Assembly (NCBI GenBank): GCA_023443925.1 | Contig: JAEZSL010000156.1 | Location: 1-11,232 of the forward strand | DNA: 11,232 nt | Direction of reading: 5' to 3' | From: Bacillota bacterium | GTDB taxonomy: Bacteria; Bacillota_A; Clostridia; Lachnospirales; Lachnospiraceae | Part shown: positions 1 through 7,034 of the stretch, in pieces | Layout: each line of letters begins with the position of its first letter | Position numbering within the stretch: the stretch's first letter is position 1 | The notes under the pieces: model-generated | What the model saw: only the letters and a program-made list of their open reading frames with translations | Told to the model about the DNA's origin: nothing | Database searches by the model: none | Program-made: the position numbers and the translations under genes

Positions 1-187
1 TTGCCCCTATTTCTTCAATTGCCTGCAGGAGAACATTAATATCACCTATATCCGGCAGATTCTCAACAGTTACCGTATCATTTGTCATTATGGCCGCCGA
101 CAATATTCCCAGCGCTGCATTCTTAGCACCGCCAATAGTAACTTCGCCCTGCAAAGCCTTGCCGCCTTTTATAATATACTGCTCCAT
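1..187 (-). CDS. murA: UDP-N-acetylglucosamine 1-carboxyvinyltransferase MurA (N-terminal part, runs off left edge)
   Basis: Only the first 62 codons are present; the gene continues beyond base 1. The reverse complement begins MEQYIIKGGKALQGEV and contains GGAKNAALG, the MurA/EPSP-synthase-fold signature. Lys22 and Asn23 fall exactly where E. coli MurA has its UDP-GlcNAc/PEP-contacting Lys22-Asn23 pair. MurA is cytoplasmic and transfers enolpyruvate from PEP to UDP-GlcNAc, the first committed step of peptidoglycan synthesis. The ATG at 185-187 is preceded by GAGGTG four bases upstream, the same arrangement as in the 780-residue gene of this window. A consensus-like promoter and a palindrome lie in the 5' region. 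Many Firmicutes have two paralogues (MurA/MurZ); 62 residues cannot tell which this is. The catalytic Cys loop is outside the window. Confidence 0.93.
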   Translation of the reverse strand, partial: MEQYIIKGGKALQGEVTIGGAKNAALGILSAAIMTNDTVTVENLPDIGDINVLLQAIEEIGA

Positions 188-211
188 TGCACACCTCGTT
201 ATTTCGGTTAC

Positions 212-240
212 GTGATTTATCTATTTTGTATATAAATCAC
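212..240. repeat. 9-bp perfect inverted repeat in the murA leader
   Basis: GTGATTTAT (212-220) and ATAAATCAC (232-240) are exact reverse complements separated by 11 bases. The repeat lies between the murA promoter and its ribosome binding site, starting 25 bases upstream of the start codon. It could be an operator palindrome or an AT-rich hairpin in the mRNA leader; it has no U-run, so it is not a normal terminator. Confidence 0.55.
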
Positions 241-274
241 TCATTATAATTGTAAATTTTGTTGGATTAACTTG

Positions 275-302
275 ATTATACCATAAAACGAAGGGTTGTA
301 AA
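275..302 (-). promoter_or_regulatory. Sigma-A type promoter of murA
   Basis: On the minus strand, TTTACA (297-302) and TATAAT (275-280) are separated by 16 bases. This gives 5/6 and 6/6 matches to consensus. Transcription would start near 268 and leave a leader of about 80 nt before the murA start at 187. Confidence 0.7.
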
Positions 303-419
303 ATATTTTTTAAGAATGATACAACCACAGACAATCCTTATCAAATTTCATTTTTATCTTAAGTTTATATAATTTTCGTCGTCAAATTTAAAATGTCAGT
401 CAAATTATTTATAGTTTAC

Positions 420-445
420 CGAATTCCTGTCCCTCTCAGGATTCG
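420..445. repeat. Stem-loop downstream of the shikimate-kinase-family gene
   Basis: CGAATTCCTG (420-429) pairs with CAGGATTCG (437-445), nine pairs with one bulged T and a 7-nt loop. It lies about 45 bases past the stop of the gene ending at 491. There is no T-tract on either strand, so it is at best a transcript 3'-end structure or a factor-assisted terminator. The rest of 303-490 holds nothing I can recognise. Confidence 0.35.
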
Positions 446-490
446 TCCCTTATCCATCCACGTCTTCTCGTCCTAATTTAAGTCCCCCTC

Positions 491-1000
491 TTATTCTGTT
501 ATTACTTCCCTTACTGCCTCTGCAATCTTTTCCATAAGTTCTTCGGCACTTAAGTCTTCCCCATTCACAATAATATGGGCATATTTCTCGTACAGCGGAC
601 ACCGCTCCTCATATAAGGACAATAATGTTTGTCCCTCCCTAAATACGACTCCTCTTTGTTTGATATTGCCCAAACGTCTTTCAATGGTTTCATAGTCAAG
701 CTGAATATACACCACGATTCCGATATCCCTTAAATGTTCCATGGCTTCTTTACCGTATATAATGCTTCCGCCTGTTGCTATCACTGTTTTTTCAGCTGTT
801 ATTTCCCGGTTTACCTGATTTTCAATGGCTATAAAGCCATCTAATCCATTGGATTCAATAATATCCTTAAGCAGGCATTTCTCCTGCTCCTGTATTAATA
901 AATCGGAATCCAGGAACTGATATCCTAATACTTTGGCAAGTATGATACCAATGGTACTTTTCCCGGCGCCAGGCATTCCAGTTAATACTATGTTCTTCAT
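491..1000 (-). CDS. aroK: Shikimate-kinase-family P-loop kinase (substrate Arg replaced)
   Basis: A 169-residue protein, the usual length for AroK/AroL. The Walker A loop GMPGAGKST is at residues 8-16, the Mg/shikimate DxD at Asp31/Asp33, the Gly-Gly of the shikimate site at 77-78, a LID-region Arg at 116, and Arg133 in the R-x-P-L-Y motif. In the family these proteins phosphorylate shikimate with ATP in the chorismate pathway, in the cytosol. One key residue differs: where Mycobacterium tuberculosis AroK has Phe57-Arg58, this has Phe56-Ile57, so one shikimate-carboxylate contact is lost. No other aro gene is nearby. The start chosen is the ATG at 998-1000, with AAGGA ten bases upstream. An in-frame GTG at 1021 has no ribosome binding site and sits almost at the predicted transcription start. 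The family is secure; substrate specificity is less so. Confidence 0.85.
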   Translation of the reverse strand: MKNIVLTGMPGAGKSTIGIILAKVLGYQFLDSDLLIQEQEKCLLKDIIESNGLDGFIAIENQVNREITAEKTVIATGGSIIYGKEAMEHLRDIGIVVYIQLDYETIERRLGNIKQRGVVFREGQTLLSLYEERCPLYEKYAHIIVNGEDLSAEELMEKIAEAVREVITE

Positions 1001-1032
1001 ATCCAATATGTCCTTTCGCACATAATGAACAG

Positions 1033-1061
1033 ATTATATCATCTTTCGTCCACCTCGCCAA
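1033..1061 (-). promoter_or_regulatory. Promoter of the shikimate-kinase-family gene, extended -10
   Basis: Minus-strand TTGGCG (1056-1061), a 17-base spacer, then TATAAT (1033-1038) preceded directly by TGA, i.e. an extended -10. The start would be near 1026. That makes the GTG at 1021 implausible as a translation start and supports the ATG at 1000. It also shows the gene is transcribed separately from the flavin-reductase-family gene upstream. Confidence 0.65.
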
Positions 1062-1101
1062 GTACTTTTTATTTTTTCCCCTTTTTCAGTTCTTAAACTG
1101 G

Positions 1102-1665
1102 TTATTTTTTCTTAATACTGTATCCGAATTTTCCCAGAAGTTCTCCCAGTCCATAGTATTCCCCATGAGAATAGACAATAGGCTCAGAAAGGCTTAAATC
1201 GAACTTGCCTTTTGGGTTCATATAGGAAGTATCTGCATGAACTCCCAGAACTTTTGCAATAAACATATGGTGGGAACCCAGTTCCAGTATCTGGTTAACC
1301 CTGCATTCAATATTAACAGGTGCTTCCAGAATCATAGGTGCTTTCACTATATCAGCAGATACCGGCGTTAATTTCATTTCTTTGAATTTATCCACTTCCC
1401 TCCCTGATTTTACACCACAGTAATCCACAGCCTTAACCAGTTGTTTCGTTGATAAATTTATAACAAATTCTCCGGTTTCTTTAATGATATCGTATGACAG
1501 CCGGCTGGGTCTTACGGATATGTACACCATAGCCGGATTTGTACAGACTGTTCCGGTCCAGGCTACCGTAATAATATTCGGCCTTTCAAAAGGTCTGCTG
1601 CAGCTTACCATAACTGCCGGCAGGGGATAGAGCATATTCCCGGCTTTCCAAAATTCTTTTTCCAA
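1102..1665 (-). CDS. Flavin reductase / flavoredoxin family protein (FMN-binding split barrel)
   Basis: A 187-residue protein with the flavin-reductase-like split-barrel pattern. Residues 29-55 (PNIITVAWTG, then the TNPAMVYISVRPSR segment) form the FMN-phosphate-binding strand-loop. This is followed by the typical GEFVINL at 65-71. The C-terminal part, with IECRV near 119-123 and a His-His near 132-133, fits the second half of the barrel. Such proteins bind FMN as cytosolic homodimers and act as NAD(P)H:flavin reductases or as electron carriers such as flavoredoxin; the partner cannot be told here. The start is a TTG at 1663-1665, chosen because a strong AAGGAAGGA (1673-1681) lies seven bases upstream and no ATG is equally placed. 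The gene stands alone and is divergent from the Ig-like gene. No signal peptide or membrane segment is visible. Confidence 0.85.
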   Translation of the reverse strand: MEKEFWKAGNMLYPLPAVMVSCSRPFERPNIITVAWTGTVCTNPAMVYISVRPSRLSYDIIKETGEFVINLSTKQLVKAVDYCGVKSGREVDKFKEMKLTPVSADIVKAPMILEAPVNIECRVNQILELGSHHMFIAKVLGVHADTSYMNPKGKFDLSLSEPIVYSHGEYYGLGELLGKFGYSIKKK

Positions 1666-1740
1666 TGTAATATCCTTCCTTGCTAATCCAATCTATATAC
1701 CATACAATTCACATAATTTTTAATTGAATATACTGATGTT

Positions 1741-1768
1741 TTTATATTGAAATAGTAATTAATCGCAA
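1741..1768 (-). promoter_or_regulatory. Candidate promoter of the flavin-reductase-family gene
   Basis: Minus-strand TTGCGA (1763-1768), a 16-base spacer and TATAAA (1741-1746) would give a leader of about 70 nt. The match is fair, not strong. A competing minus-strand TATAAT lies at 1810-1815 inside the palindrome shared with the divergent gene. Confidence 0.4.
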
Positions 1769-1793
1769 AAATACATTAATTCACATTTACTAT

Positions 1794-1833
1794 TGTTCAA
1801 ATCCCGGTTATTATAGTATAATAAATTTGAACA
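1794..1833. promoter_or_regulatory. Divergent promoter region with two nested inverted repeats (likely operator)
   Basis: The outer repeat is TGTTCAAAT (1794-1802) and ATTTGAACA (1825-1833), exact reverse complements 22 bases apart. The inner repeat is TTATTATA (1808-1815), G, TATAATAA (1817-1824). The inner palindrome yields a plus-strand TATAAT (1817-1822) and a minus-strand TATAAT (1810-1815), i.e. abutting -10 boxes in opposite directions. The plus -35 (TTGTTC, 1793-1798) overlaps the left outer arm. The start for the plus gene would be near 1829. A regulator bound to the outer arms would cover the whole promoter. Confidence 0.55.
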
Positions 1834-1849
1834 CACATAACCGAATATC

Positions 1850-1881
1850 CTTTATCAATTATTTCATGTAATCTGATAAAG
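1850..1881 (+). repeat. Leader hairpin of the Ig-like gene
   Basis: CTTTATCA (1850-1857) and TGATAAAG (1874-1881) are perfect 8-bp complements around a 16-nt loop. The repeat lies in the 5' leader between the promoter and the ribosome binding site at 1906-1911. Confidence 0.45.
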
Positions 1882-1917
1882 CACAGACAACCAATGGCAA
1901 ATTTAGAGGTGACCGTT

Positions 1918-2265
1918 ATGAATAATTATAGTAATTTCCTCAATATAGAATCCGTCTCCGACGGAATCCAGGATAAAGTAAAACAATCCTTAAAATTCCG
2001 TACCGGCAATTTTGTATGGCGGATCAAGTTTTCCGCTCCCTTAAATCCGGCAACAGTTAACAACCGCAATCTTTATGTTACTTCTGCCGGTCAGGTTCCG
2101 CTTAAAACCTATATCAGTTATGATTCCGTTAATAAATATATTGAAATCGAACCGATAGAACCTTATATGGAGAACGAATCCTACATATTGACCATAACCC
2201 AGAATGTTAAATCCCAGGGCGGTAAAAATTTAAATAAAAACGTCCAGATTCAATTTAAACTCTAA
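1918..2265 (+). CDS. Small single-domain bacterial Ig-like (SbsA/Big_5 type) protein
   Basis: A 115-residue protein, the only convincing plus-strand gene. It reads as one Ig-like beta-sandwich of the SbsA/Big_5 kind: WRIKFSAPLNPATVNNRNLYV followed by an IEIEP strand, then YILTITQNVKSQGGKNL, the usual F-s-x-p-l-d...G-x-x-L pattern. In the family this domain is normally a module repeated in secreted or S-layer proteins. Here it stands alone, with no signal peptide, membrane anchor or cell-wall motif, so the location is unclear. The start chosen is the ATG at 1918-1920, because GAGGTG lies six bases upstream; an in-frame ATG at 1894 has no ribosome binding site. Its TAA stop overlaps the TAG stop of the convergent pyrophosphatase gene. 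It may be regulated together with the flavin-reductase-family gene through the shared palindrome; that is inference. Confidence 0.75.
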   Translation: MNNYSNFLNIESVSDGIQDKVKQSLKFRTGNFVWRIKFSAPLNPATVNNRNLYVTSAGQVPLKTYISYDSVNKYIEIEPIEPYMENESYILTITQNVKSQGGKNLNKNVQIQFKL

Positions 2266-3911
2266 ACATTATCCTGCTGGAGGGTCGTCATAAGAGCAGG
2301 AATCAGCTGTTTTTTACGGGATACAACACCCTTTAAGCACATGACTTCCTTCTCTTTATCCAGCTTAAAGGCATTGACCAGCAGTTCTTTGGCTCCGGTT
2401 CCCTGATAGAGCAGTTCGGTTGAACTGTCAATAATGTTGGTAAGCATAAAAAAGAGCATACCAACTCCATGGTCACGGAACGCTTTCTGCATATATGGCA
2501 CCAGCTTTTCTTTGATTGCCTCTAATTCCTCTTCGTTCATGGAATTTATTTGTCCGACTCCAAAAGTAAGGTCACCGGCTGTAAATTTTTTAAAATCCTG
2601 ATAAAAAATTTCCTCCGGAGATTTTGAAGTCAGATTGCTGCCGGCTGCAAACATTTCTTTCGCATATTCCTCTACCTGGATTCCGGCTATGGCAGCAAGT
2701 TCTTCCGCCAGGACCCGGTCAACTTCCGTGCAGGTTGGTGAACGGTACACTAGGGTATCGGATAAAATGGCAGAACACAATAGTCCTGCAATGCCGGGCT
2801 CCACTTCAATACCGTTTTCCTGGTACATCTGATAGATTATGGTTGCCGTACAGCCTAAGGGCTGGTTACGGAAAAATACCGGGCTGATGGTTTCTAAACT
2901 TCCCAGTCTATGGTGGTCGATAATTTCCAGGATTTCCGCATCTTCCAGTCCGTCAACCGCCTGGGATTTCTCATTATGGTCTACCAGAATCACCTTTTTT
3001 CTTCTGGCATCCAGCAGATTTCTTCTTGAAATCATACCGCTGTACAGCCCGTCTTTATTCAATATCGGAAAGTCCCTGTGTCTTTTTTTCGCCATGATAG
3101 CACGGATATCTTCAATATATTCCTCCGTTGAGAACGTAATTAAATCCTGATTGGTCATAAAGAAACGGATAGGAATGCTTTGATTAATCAGCCTTGCCGC
3201 GGTAAAAGTATCAAAAGGCGTACTTATTATGGTGCAGCAATTATTCTGGGCCAGCTTCGTTATGGTTTTCGATACCTTGGCTCCGTCACATACGACAATA
3301 CATTTGGCATTCATTTCTATGGCGCATAACTGGGACTCATACCGGTTACCCAGTATAACAATATCCCCTTCTTCTATATAATTTTCCATAAGATCCGGAT
3401 TCGCTGCTGCTATTAATACCTTTCCCTGGGTAAGCAAGTCCGTGTCACAACCTACAATCAATTCGCCTTCCAGAGTTTCGATTACATTAATGCAGGGAGT
3501 CTGTGCCTTGGTCAGGATACGGCTGTCATATACATCCATATAGGACTTGGCAATATCTCCGATGGTTATAAGACCTTCCAGACGGTTGTATTTGTCTACA
3601 ATGGGTAAGGTAACCACATTGTTTTTTCTCATGAAAGCCCAGGCTATCTTTAGAGAGATTCCTTTGTCCACACCTTCCGTCCTGCGAATCTCAATATCCT
3701 TTACCTGGGTACGTATATCGGACAGATAACTTGGTGCGGGAATTTTAAAACGCTCCAGTACAAATCTGGTTTCCGAATTAATCTGCCCTGCTCTCTTTGC
3801 CTTATAATCGCCGCCTGTTAAGATCTGTTTCAGTCTGGCATAGGCAATAGCGGAACAGATGGAATCCGTATCCGGGTTTATATGGCCTATGACATATATT
3901 TCATTATCCAT
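2262..3911 (-). CDS. CBS/DRTGG-domain manganese-dependent inorganic pyrophosphatase (family II, DHH/DHHA2)
   Basis: A 549-residue member of the nucleotide-regulated family II pyrophosphatases (the PpaC family with an inserted regulatory region). The DHH half begins GHINPDTDS with metal ligands His10, Asp14 and Asp16. A CBS motif lies at about 67-125, a DRTGG-like domain at about 135-245 and a second CBS motif at about 247-303. Catalysis resumes with VDHNE (Asp311), DHH at 332-334 and Asp385. The C-terminal DHHA2 domain carries the substrate-binding SRKKQ at 531-535. The enzyme hydrolyses cytosolic pyrophosphate. Characterised relatives are inhibited by AMP/ADP and activated by ATP through the CBS pair, and by diadenosine polyphosphates when DRTGG is present. 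The ATG at 3911 follows GGGAGGA by eight bases. The gene is 4 nt after the TPR/AAA-like gene, so translationally coupled. No terminator was seen after its stop. Confidence 0.93.
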   Translation of the reverse strand: MDNEIYVIGHINPDTDSICSAIAYARLKQILTGGDYKAKRAGQINSETRFVLERFKIPAPSYLSDIRTQVKDIEIRRTEGVDKGISLKIAWAFMRKNNVVTLPIVDKYNRLEGLITIGDIAKSYMDVYDSRILTKAQTPCINVIETLEGELIVGCDTDLLTQGKVLIAAANPDLMENYIEEGDIVILGNRYESQLCAIEMNAKCIVVCDGAKVSKTITKLAQNNCCTIISTPFDTFTAARLINQSIPIRFFMTNQDLITFSTEEYIEDIRAIMAKKRHRDFPILNKDGLYSGMISRRNLLDARRKKVILVDHNEKSQAVDGLEDAEILEIIDHHRLGSLETISPVFFRNQPLGCTATIIYQMYQENGIEVEPGIAGLLCSAILSDTLVYRSPTCTEVDRVLAEELAAIAGIQVEEYAKEMFAAGSNLTSKSPEEIFYQDFKKFTAGDLTFGVGQINSMNEEELEAIKEKLVPYMQKAFRDHGVGMLFFMLTNIIDSSTELLYQGTGAKELLVNAFKLDKEKEVMCLKGVVSRKKQLIPALMTTLQQDNV

Positions 3912-3915
3912 TTAG

Positions 3916-6198
3916 TCAATCCTCCCACAGAAAATCTTCCAGCCTTACGTACAGGAAATCCTCCGAATTTAATTCTCTGGCCTGTATAATATCGGAAAGA
4001 AGGACTTTGTTTCGTTTATCTGCGGAAGCTTTTGCTTTCCTTGCCAGATTCATCACTGCTTCCAACCACTCTTCCTCTTTGACGGAATCCATAATTTTAA
4101 CCAGTTCCTTCTCAAAGGCCTTTTTTACCTCCGACATAAATTCATAATCATAATTCTGAATATACGTAAAGGCAAATCCAAGAATATCTCCTTTACTATA
4201 TTCCGGAAGATTCACCCTGCTGCCAAACACCTCACTTAGCTTCGGACTTCTCTGTAAAAGCCTGTTTATATCTTCCTCTTTATCCTCCAGAATGACAAAC
4301 AGGTTACCGTTTAAATCGCCTATGAGGGATAGTAACTGTTCTGCCGCACCAGTATCCAGTTTTCCTGCTTCTTCAATAACAAGAGAACTGTTAACCAGTT
4401 TATCTTTTCGGTTAACTAAAGAAATTCCGTTTAATTTTAGTGCCGATATTTTAGCAACCCGGTTAGTATTAATCCAGTTAAGTCCGTATAGGGCCTTGGA
4501 TATCTTTTTTGCAAGAGTGGTTTTTCCTGATTTTTTATCACCGGTAATAATCAGATGATTGATTTTAGTATAATCCGAAAGTATCATTTCTAAGCACTCT
4601 TCAATTTGTTTTACAGTAGATTCCATTCGCACCAGATATCCAAAGTTTTTATCATAATTCATTCCCGCTTCAGAAAATATGGAATCGAATTTACCGGGCT
4701 GGTATATGGCATTATAAGAATGCCCTTTCGCATTATTAAAACTCTCTGGGACGGTCTCTCCCGGTACTATCTCCAGATCAGCGGCAATTTCATCCATCAA
4801 CTGCGGAGTAACCGTCTCCTCCGGGGTTTCTATTATCTCAGAGCTTTCAATTTCCTCTGGAACTTCGATTTTTCTATAAGTTATAAGCTCCTCTTTACTC
4901 TGAACGCTCTCATCCGCCTGTACTTCCTCCGAAGCGGTCTCTTTGCCACCCTTATCTGTTCCTGTAATGCTTTCTCTTTCTAATCTTCTTGCAACCTTTT
5001 TAAAGAAGACTTCAAGTTCCGGATCGTTTACCACTATATCCTCTTCCGGTTCTTCCTGCGGCGCTTCATCTTGAAGTTCTCCTGTCATTGACTCTTTTAT
5101 TATATCGGCATTTATTTCTTCTGTTTTTTCATCTGCTGTATATACCTGATTTTTATCCCCTGGGGTTTCCGGCCTTCCATGCCTTGCTGTATCTGTTTCT
5201 TCTTTTGCAATATCAGACTCATTCCCTGCTGCTACTGTTTCTTCTTTTGCCGTGTTTGTTGCTTCCCACGCGTTTTCTTCTTTTACGGTATCTTGTATTC
5301 TATCCTGTTCCTGCCAGGTATGTAATCGTTCTGCTTCGTTTTTCTTTGCCGCTGTGGTATTCATTGTATATAAATGAATCTTAGAACCGGCATTAAAAGC
5401 CTCTGATTCGGGCTGTATTTCTTTTAAATCCGCTGATTCGGAGGTTTCCTGGTTCTGCCTGCCGCTTTCATTCCTGGTGTTCTCACCCTCCAGATAACGG
5501 TCGATTTGGTTTTTCATTTCAGTGTAATCCTTGGTTTTGTCCAGACCCAGTTTCATTTCGGCTTCTTTTTTTTCTTTTGCCTTAAGCATATGGATTGGGT
5601 CGATTTCGCCCACATAATAGCCCTTTAATAATTTTGCCTTCTCAACATAGATTCCTTCACCGAACCACAAAATAATATCACTGCATTCTCTGACACATTT
5701 GTCTATCATGCCGGCTTTGTGGTAAATCTTCGCAAGTTCATAAGCCCACATTTCATAATATTCATATTCTTTTAGCTGCTCCAGGGCAGCAATTAAAACC
5801 TCATAGGGTTCTTCGTTCAATTTATCAATACAGTAACGGAAAATAAACCGGCTGGAATCCTGGGGTGCTGCCTTAATATACCGTTCCAGGTAATCCTCCG
5901 CTTCTTCGGCATTGCCTCGTTTTATGGCCAAATCAACAAGTTGGTATAAAACTCTTCTTGTTTTGGTTTTTCCATATACCTTGGTAAGGACAGCCATGGC
6001 TTCCTCGTAGCGTTCATTCTGCATATAGATATCTGCTATTATACTTAAATCAGTTAAGGCCTTAATCTTACCGGTATCCATGGTTTCCAGTATTTTCATA
6101 GCCTTTTCATATTGATTTACGTCCGCCAGTTTTCTCATTTCTTCTATTTTAACAATATTATCATAACGTTCCATGCCCAAATCAACTCCCGTCCGCAT
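3916..6198 (-). CDS. TPR - disordered linker - AAA-like P-loop ATPase, 760 residues, function unknown
   Basis: Three zones are visible. Residues 10-215 are helical repeats of TPR type (pairs such as DLSIIADIYMQNERYEEAMAV and its neighbours). Residues 236-490 are acidic and low-complexity, rich in E, T and K with repeated AKEET units, and are surely disordered. Residues about 515-720 are a P-loop ATPase with Walker A GDKKSGKTT (553-561), an atypical Walker B SSLVIEEAG (Glu-Glu at 609-610 instead of Asp-Glu), then ILEDKEEDINRLL and LPEYSKGDIL. These resemble the CbbX/SpoVK branch of AAA proteins. No signal peptide or membrane segment is seen. The start is ambiguous: ATG 6198 (AGGAAGG 11 bases upstream) and ATG 6174 (GGGAG 11 bases upstream) are equally placed. 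The gene sits between an ABC ATPase and the pyrophosphatase in one operon. I do not recognise a named family for the whole protein and assign no function. Confidence 0.88.
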   Translation of the reverse strand: MRTGVDLGMERYDNIVKIEEMRKLADVNQYEKAMKILETMDTGKIKALTDLSIIADIYMQNERYEEAMAVLTKVYGKTKTRRVLYQLVDLAIKRGNAEEAEDYLERYIKAAPQDSSRFIFRYCIDKLNEEPYEVLIAALEQLKEYEYYEMWAYELAKIYHKAGMIDKCVRECSDIILWFGEGIYVEKAKLLKGYYVGEIDPIHMLKAKEKKEAEMKLGLDKTKDYTEMKNQIDRYLEGENTRNESGRQNQETSESADLKEIQPESEAFNAGSKIHLYTMNTTAAKKNEAERLHTWQEQDRIQDTVKEENAWEATNTAKEETVAAGNESDIAKEETDTARHGRPETPGDKNQVYTADEKTEEINADIIKESMTGELQDEAPQEEPEEDIVVNDPELEVFFKKVARRLERESITGTDKGGKETASEEVQADESVQSKEELITYRKIEVPEEIESSEIIETPEETVTPQLMDEIAADLEIVPGETVPESFNNAKGHSYNAIYQPGKFDSIFSEAGMNYDKNFGYLVRMESTVKQIEECLEMILSDYTKINHLIITGDKKSGKTTLAKKISKALYGLNWINTNRVAKISALKLNGISLVNRKDKLVNSSLVIEEAGKLDTGAAEQLLSLIGDLNGNLFVILEDKEEDINRLLQRSPKLSEVFGSRVNLPEYSKGDILGFAFTYIQNYDYEFMSEVKKAFEKELVKIMDSVKEEEWLEAVMNLARKAKASADKRNKVLLSDIIQARELNSEDFLYVRLEDFLWED

Positions 6199-6210
6199 GC
6201 CCTGGCATGC
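6195..6210. repeat. 16-bp palindrome over the start of the TPR/AAA-like gene
   Basis: GCATGCC (6195-6201) and GGCATGC (6204-6210) are perfect complements with a 2-base spacer. They cover the ATG at 6198 and abut the upstream AGGAAGG. In RNA this would be a tight hairpin needing loop rearrangement; in DNA it is a typical operator-sized dyad. Confidence 0.5.
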
Positions 6211-6270
6211 CTTCCTATTCAGACTGTGAAATTTATATTTAGTACTCCCAACAAGGAGTCCCTGGTATCT

Positions 6271-6999
6271 TTAAATTGCCTGCTCGGTTCCTATTCGCTC
6301 ATAATAAAGTTCTTCCAATGTTATCCCGGGTTCTTCTAACAATGCCCTTTTACTTCCCCAGACAATCTCTCTGCCTTTATCCAGCATACAAACGGAATCA
6401 CATAACTGCTCTACTTCATCCATATAATGACCACAATAAAGTATGGTAGTACCCATATGATTTAACCGTTTGATAGAATCTAAAATCTGATTCCTGGCCA
6501 GCATATCAATCCCAACGGCAGGTTCGTCCAGAACCAGAAAATCCGGCCGGTGCAGCAGTGCTGCTCCCAGATTCAGACGCCGTTTCATTCCTCCGGAATA
6601 GGATCCTGCCTTTTTGCTTAGAATCTCACTGTTAAAACCGATGATATCACAAACTTCCCGTATTCTTTCCTCCAGAGTATAAGCCGGAACCCGATAGGCC
6701 TTCCCCCAAAATAATAGATTATCTCTTCCGGAAAGAGACAGATAAAGAGCGATATCCTGGGGTACATATCCTAAATGCGCCCGTATACTCTTTGGATCCC
6801 TGACTATGCTCTTACCCTCATATATGAGATCTCCGCTATCGGGTTTTAACATAGTAGTTATCATGGAAATGGTAGTCGACTTCCCGGCTCCATTGGCTCC
6901 GACCAGGCCAAAAATCTCACCTTTTTTTATTTCAAAGGATATGCCATCCACAGCCTTATTCTTTTTATAATATTTAGTAACATTCTGTAAACTAAGCAT
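6271..6999 (-). CDS. ABC transporter ATP-binding protein, ABC-2 exporter type
   Basis: A complete 242-residue nucleotide-binding subunit. Walker A GANGAGKST is at 34-42, the Q-loop Gln at 81, the signature SYSGGMKRR at 133-141 (Tyr in place of the usual Leu), Walker B FLVLDEP at 154-160 with catalytic Glu159, and the H-loop His at 191 in CGHYMDE. The short length and the GIDMLARNQI and CGHYMDEVEQLCD patterns fit the ABC-2 (drug/antibiotic/Nod-type) exporter group. Such a subunit works as a dimer on the cytoplasmic face of a permease. No permease is encoded in the window on either side, which is unusual. The ATG at 6999 has AGAGAGG five bases upstream and a promoter at 7035-7063. It leads a probable operon with the TPR/AAA-like gene (72-base gap without a terminator) and the pyrophosphatase. 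The substrate is unknown. Confidence 0.93.
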   Translation of the reverse strand: MLSLQNVTKYYKKNKAVDGISFEIKKGEIFGLVGANGAGKSTTISMITTMLKPDSGDLIYEGKSIVRDPKSIRAHLGYVPQDIALYLSLSGRDNLLFWGKAYRVPAYTLEERIREVCDIIGFNSEILSKKAGSYSGGMKRRLNLGAALLHRPDFLVLDEPAVGIDMLARNQILDSIKRLNHMGTTILYCGHYMDEVEQLCDSVCMLDKGREIVWGSKRALLEEPGITLEELYYERIGTEQAI

Positions 7000-7034
7000 A
7001 TAAACCTCTCTGATTTAATATACGTCCTGTTTTT

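Noticed and set aside
867..1061. Minus-strand ORF of 64 codons overlapping the shikimate-kinase-family gene
   Set aside because: Out-of-frame shadow covering the promoter and the Walker A coding region; no ribosome binding site.
5088..5384. Plus-strand ORF rich in Leu and Phe
   Set aside because: Antisense shadow of the Glu/Lys-rich disordered linker of the TPR/AAA-like gene.
4920..5480. Possible CRISPR or tandem array in the linker-coding DNA
   Set aside because: The repeated TTTCTTCTTTTGC units are simply codons for AKEET repeats in an acidic linker, with irregular spacing.
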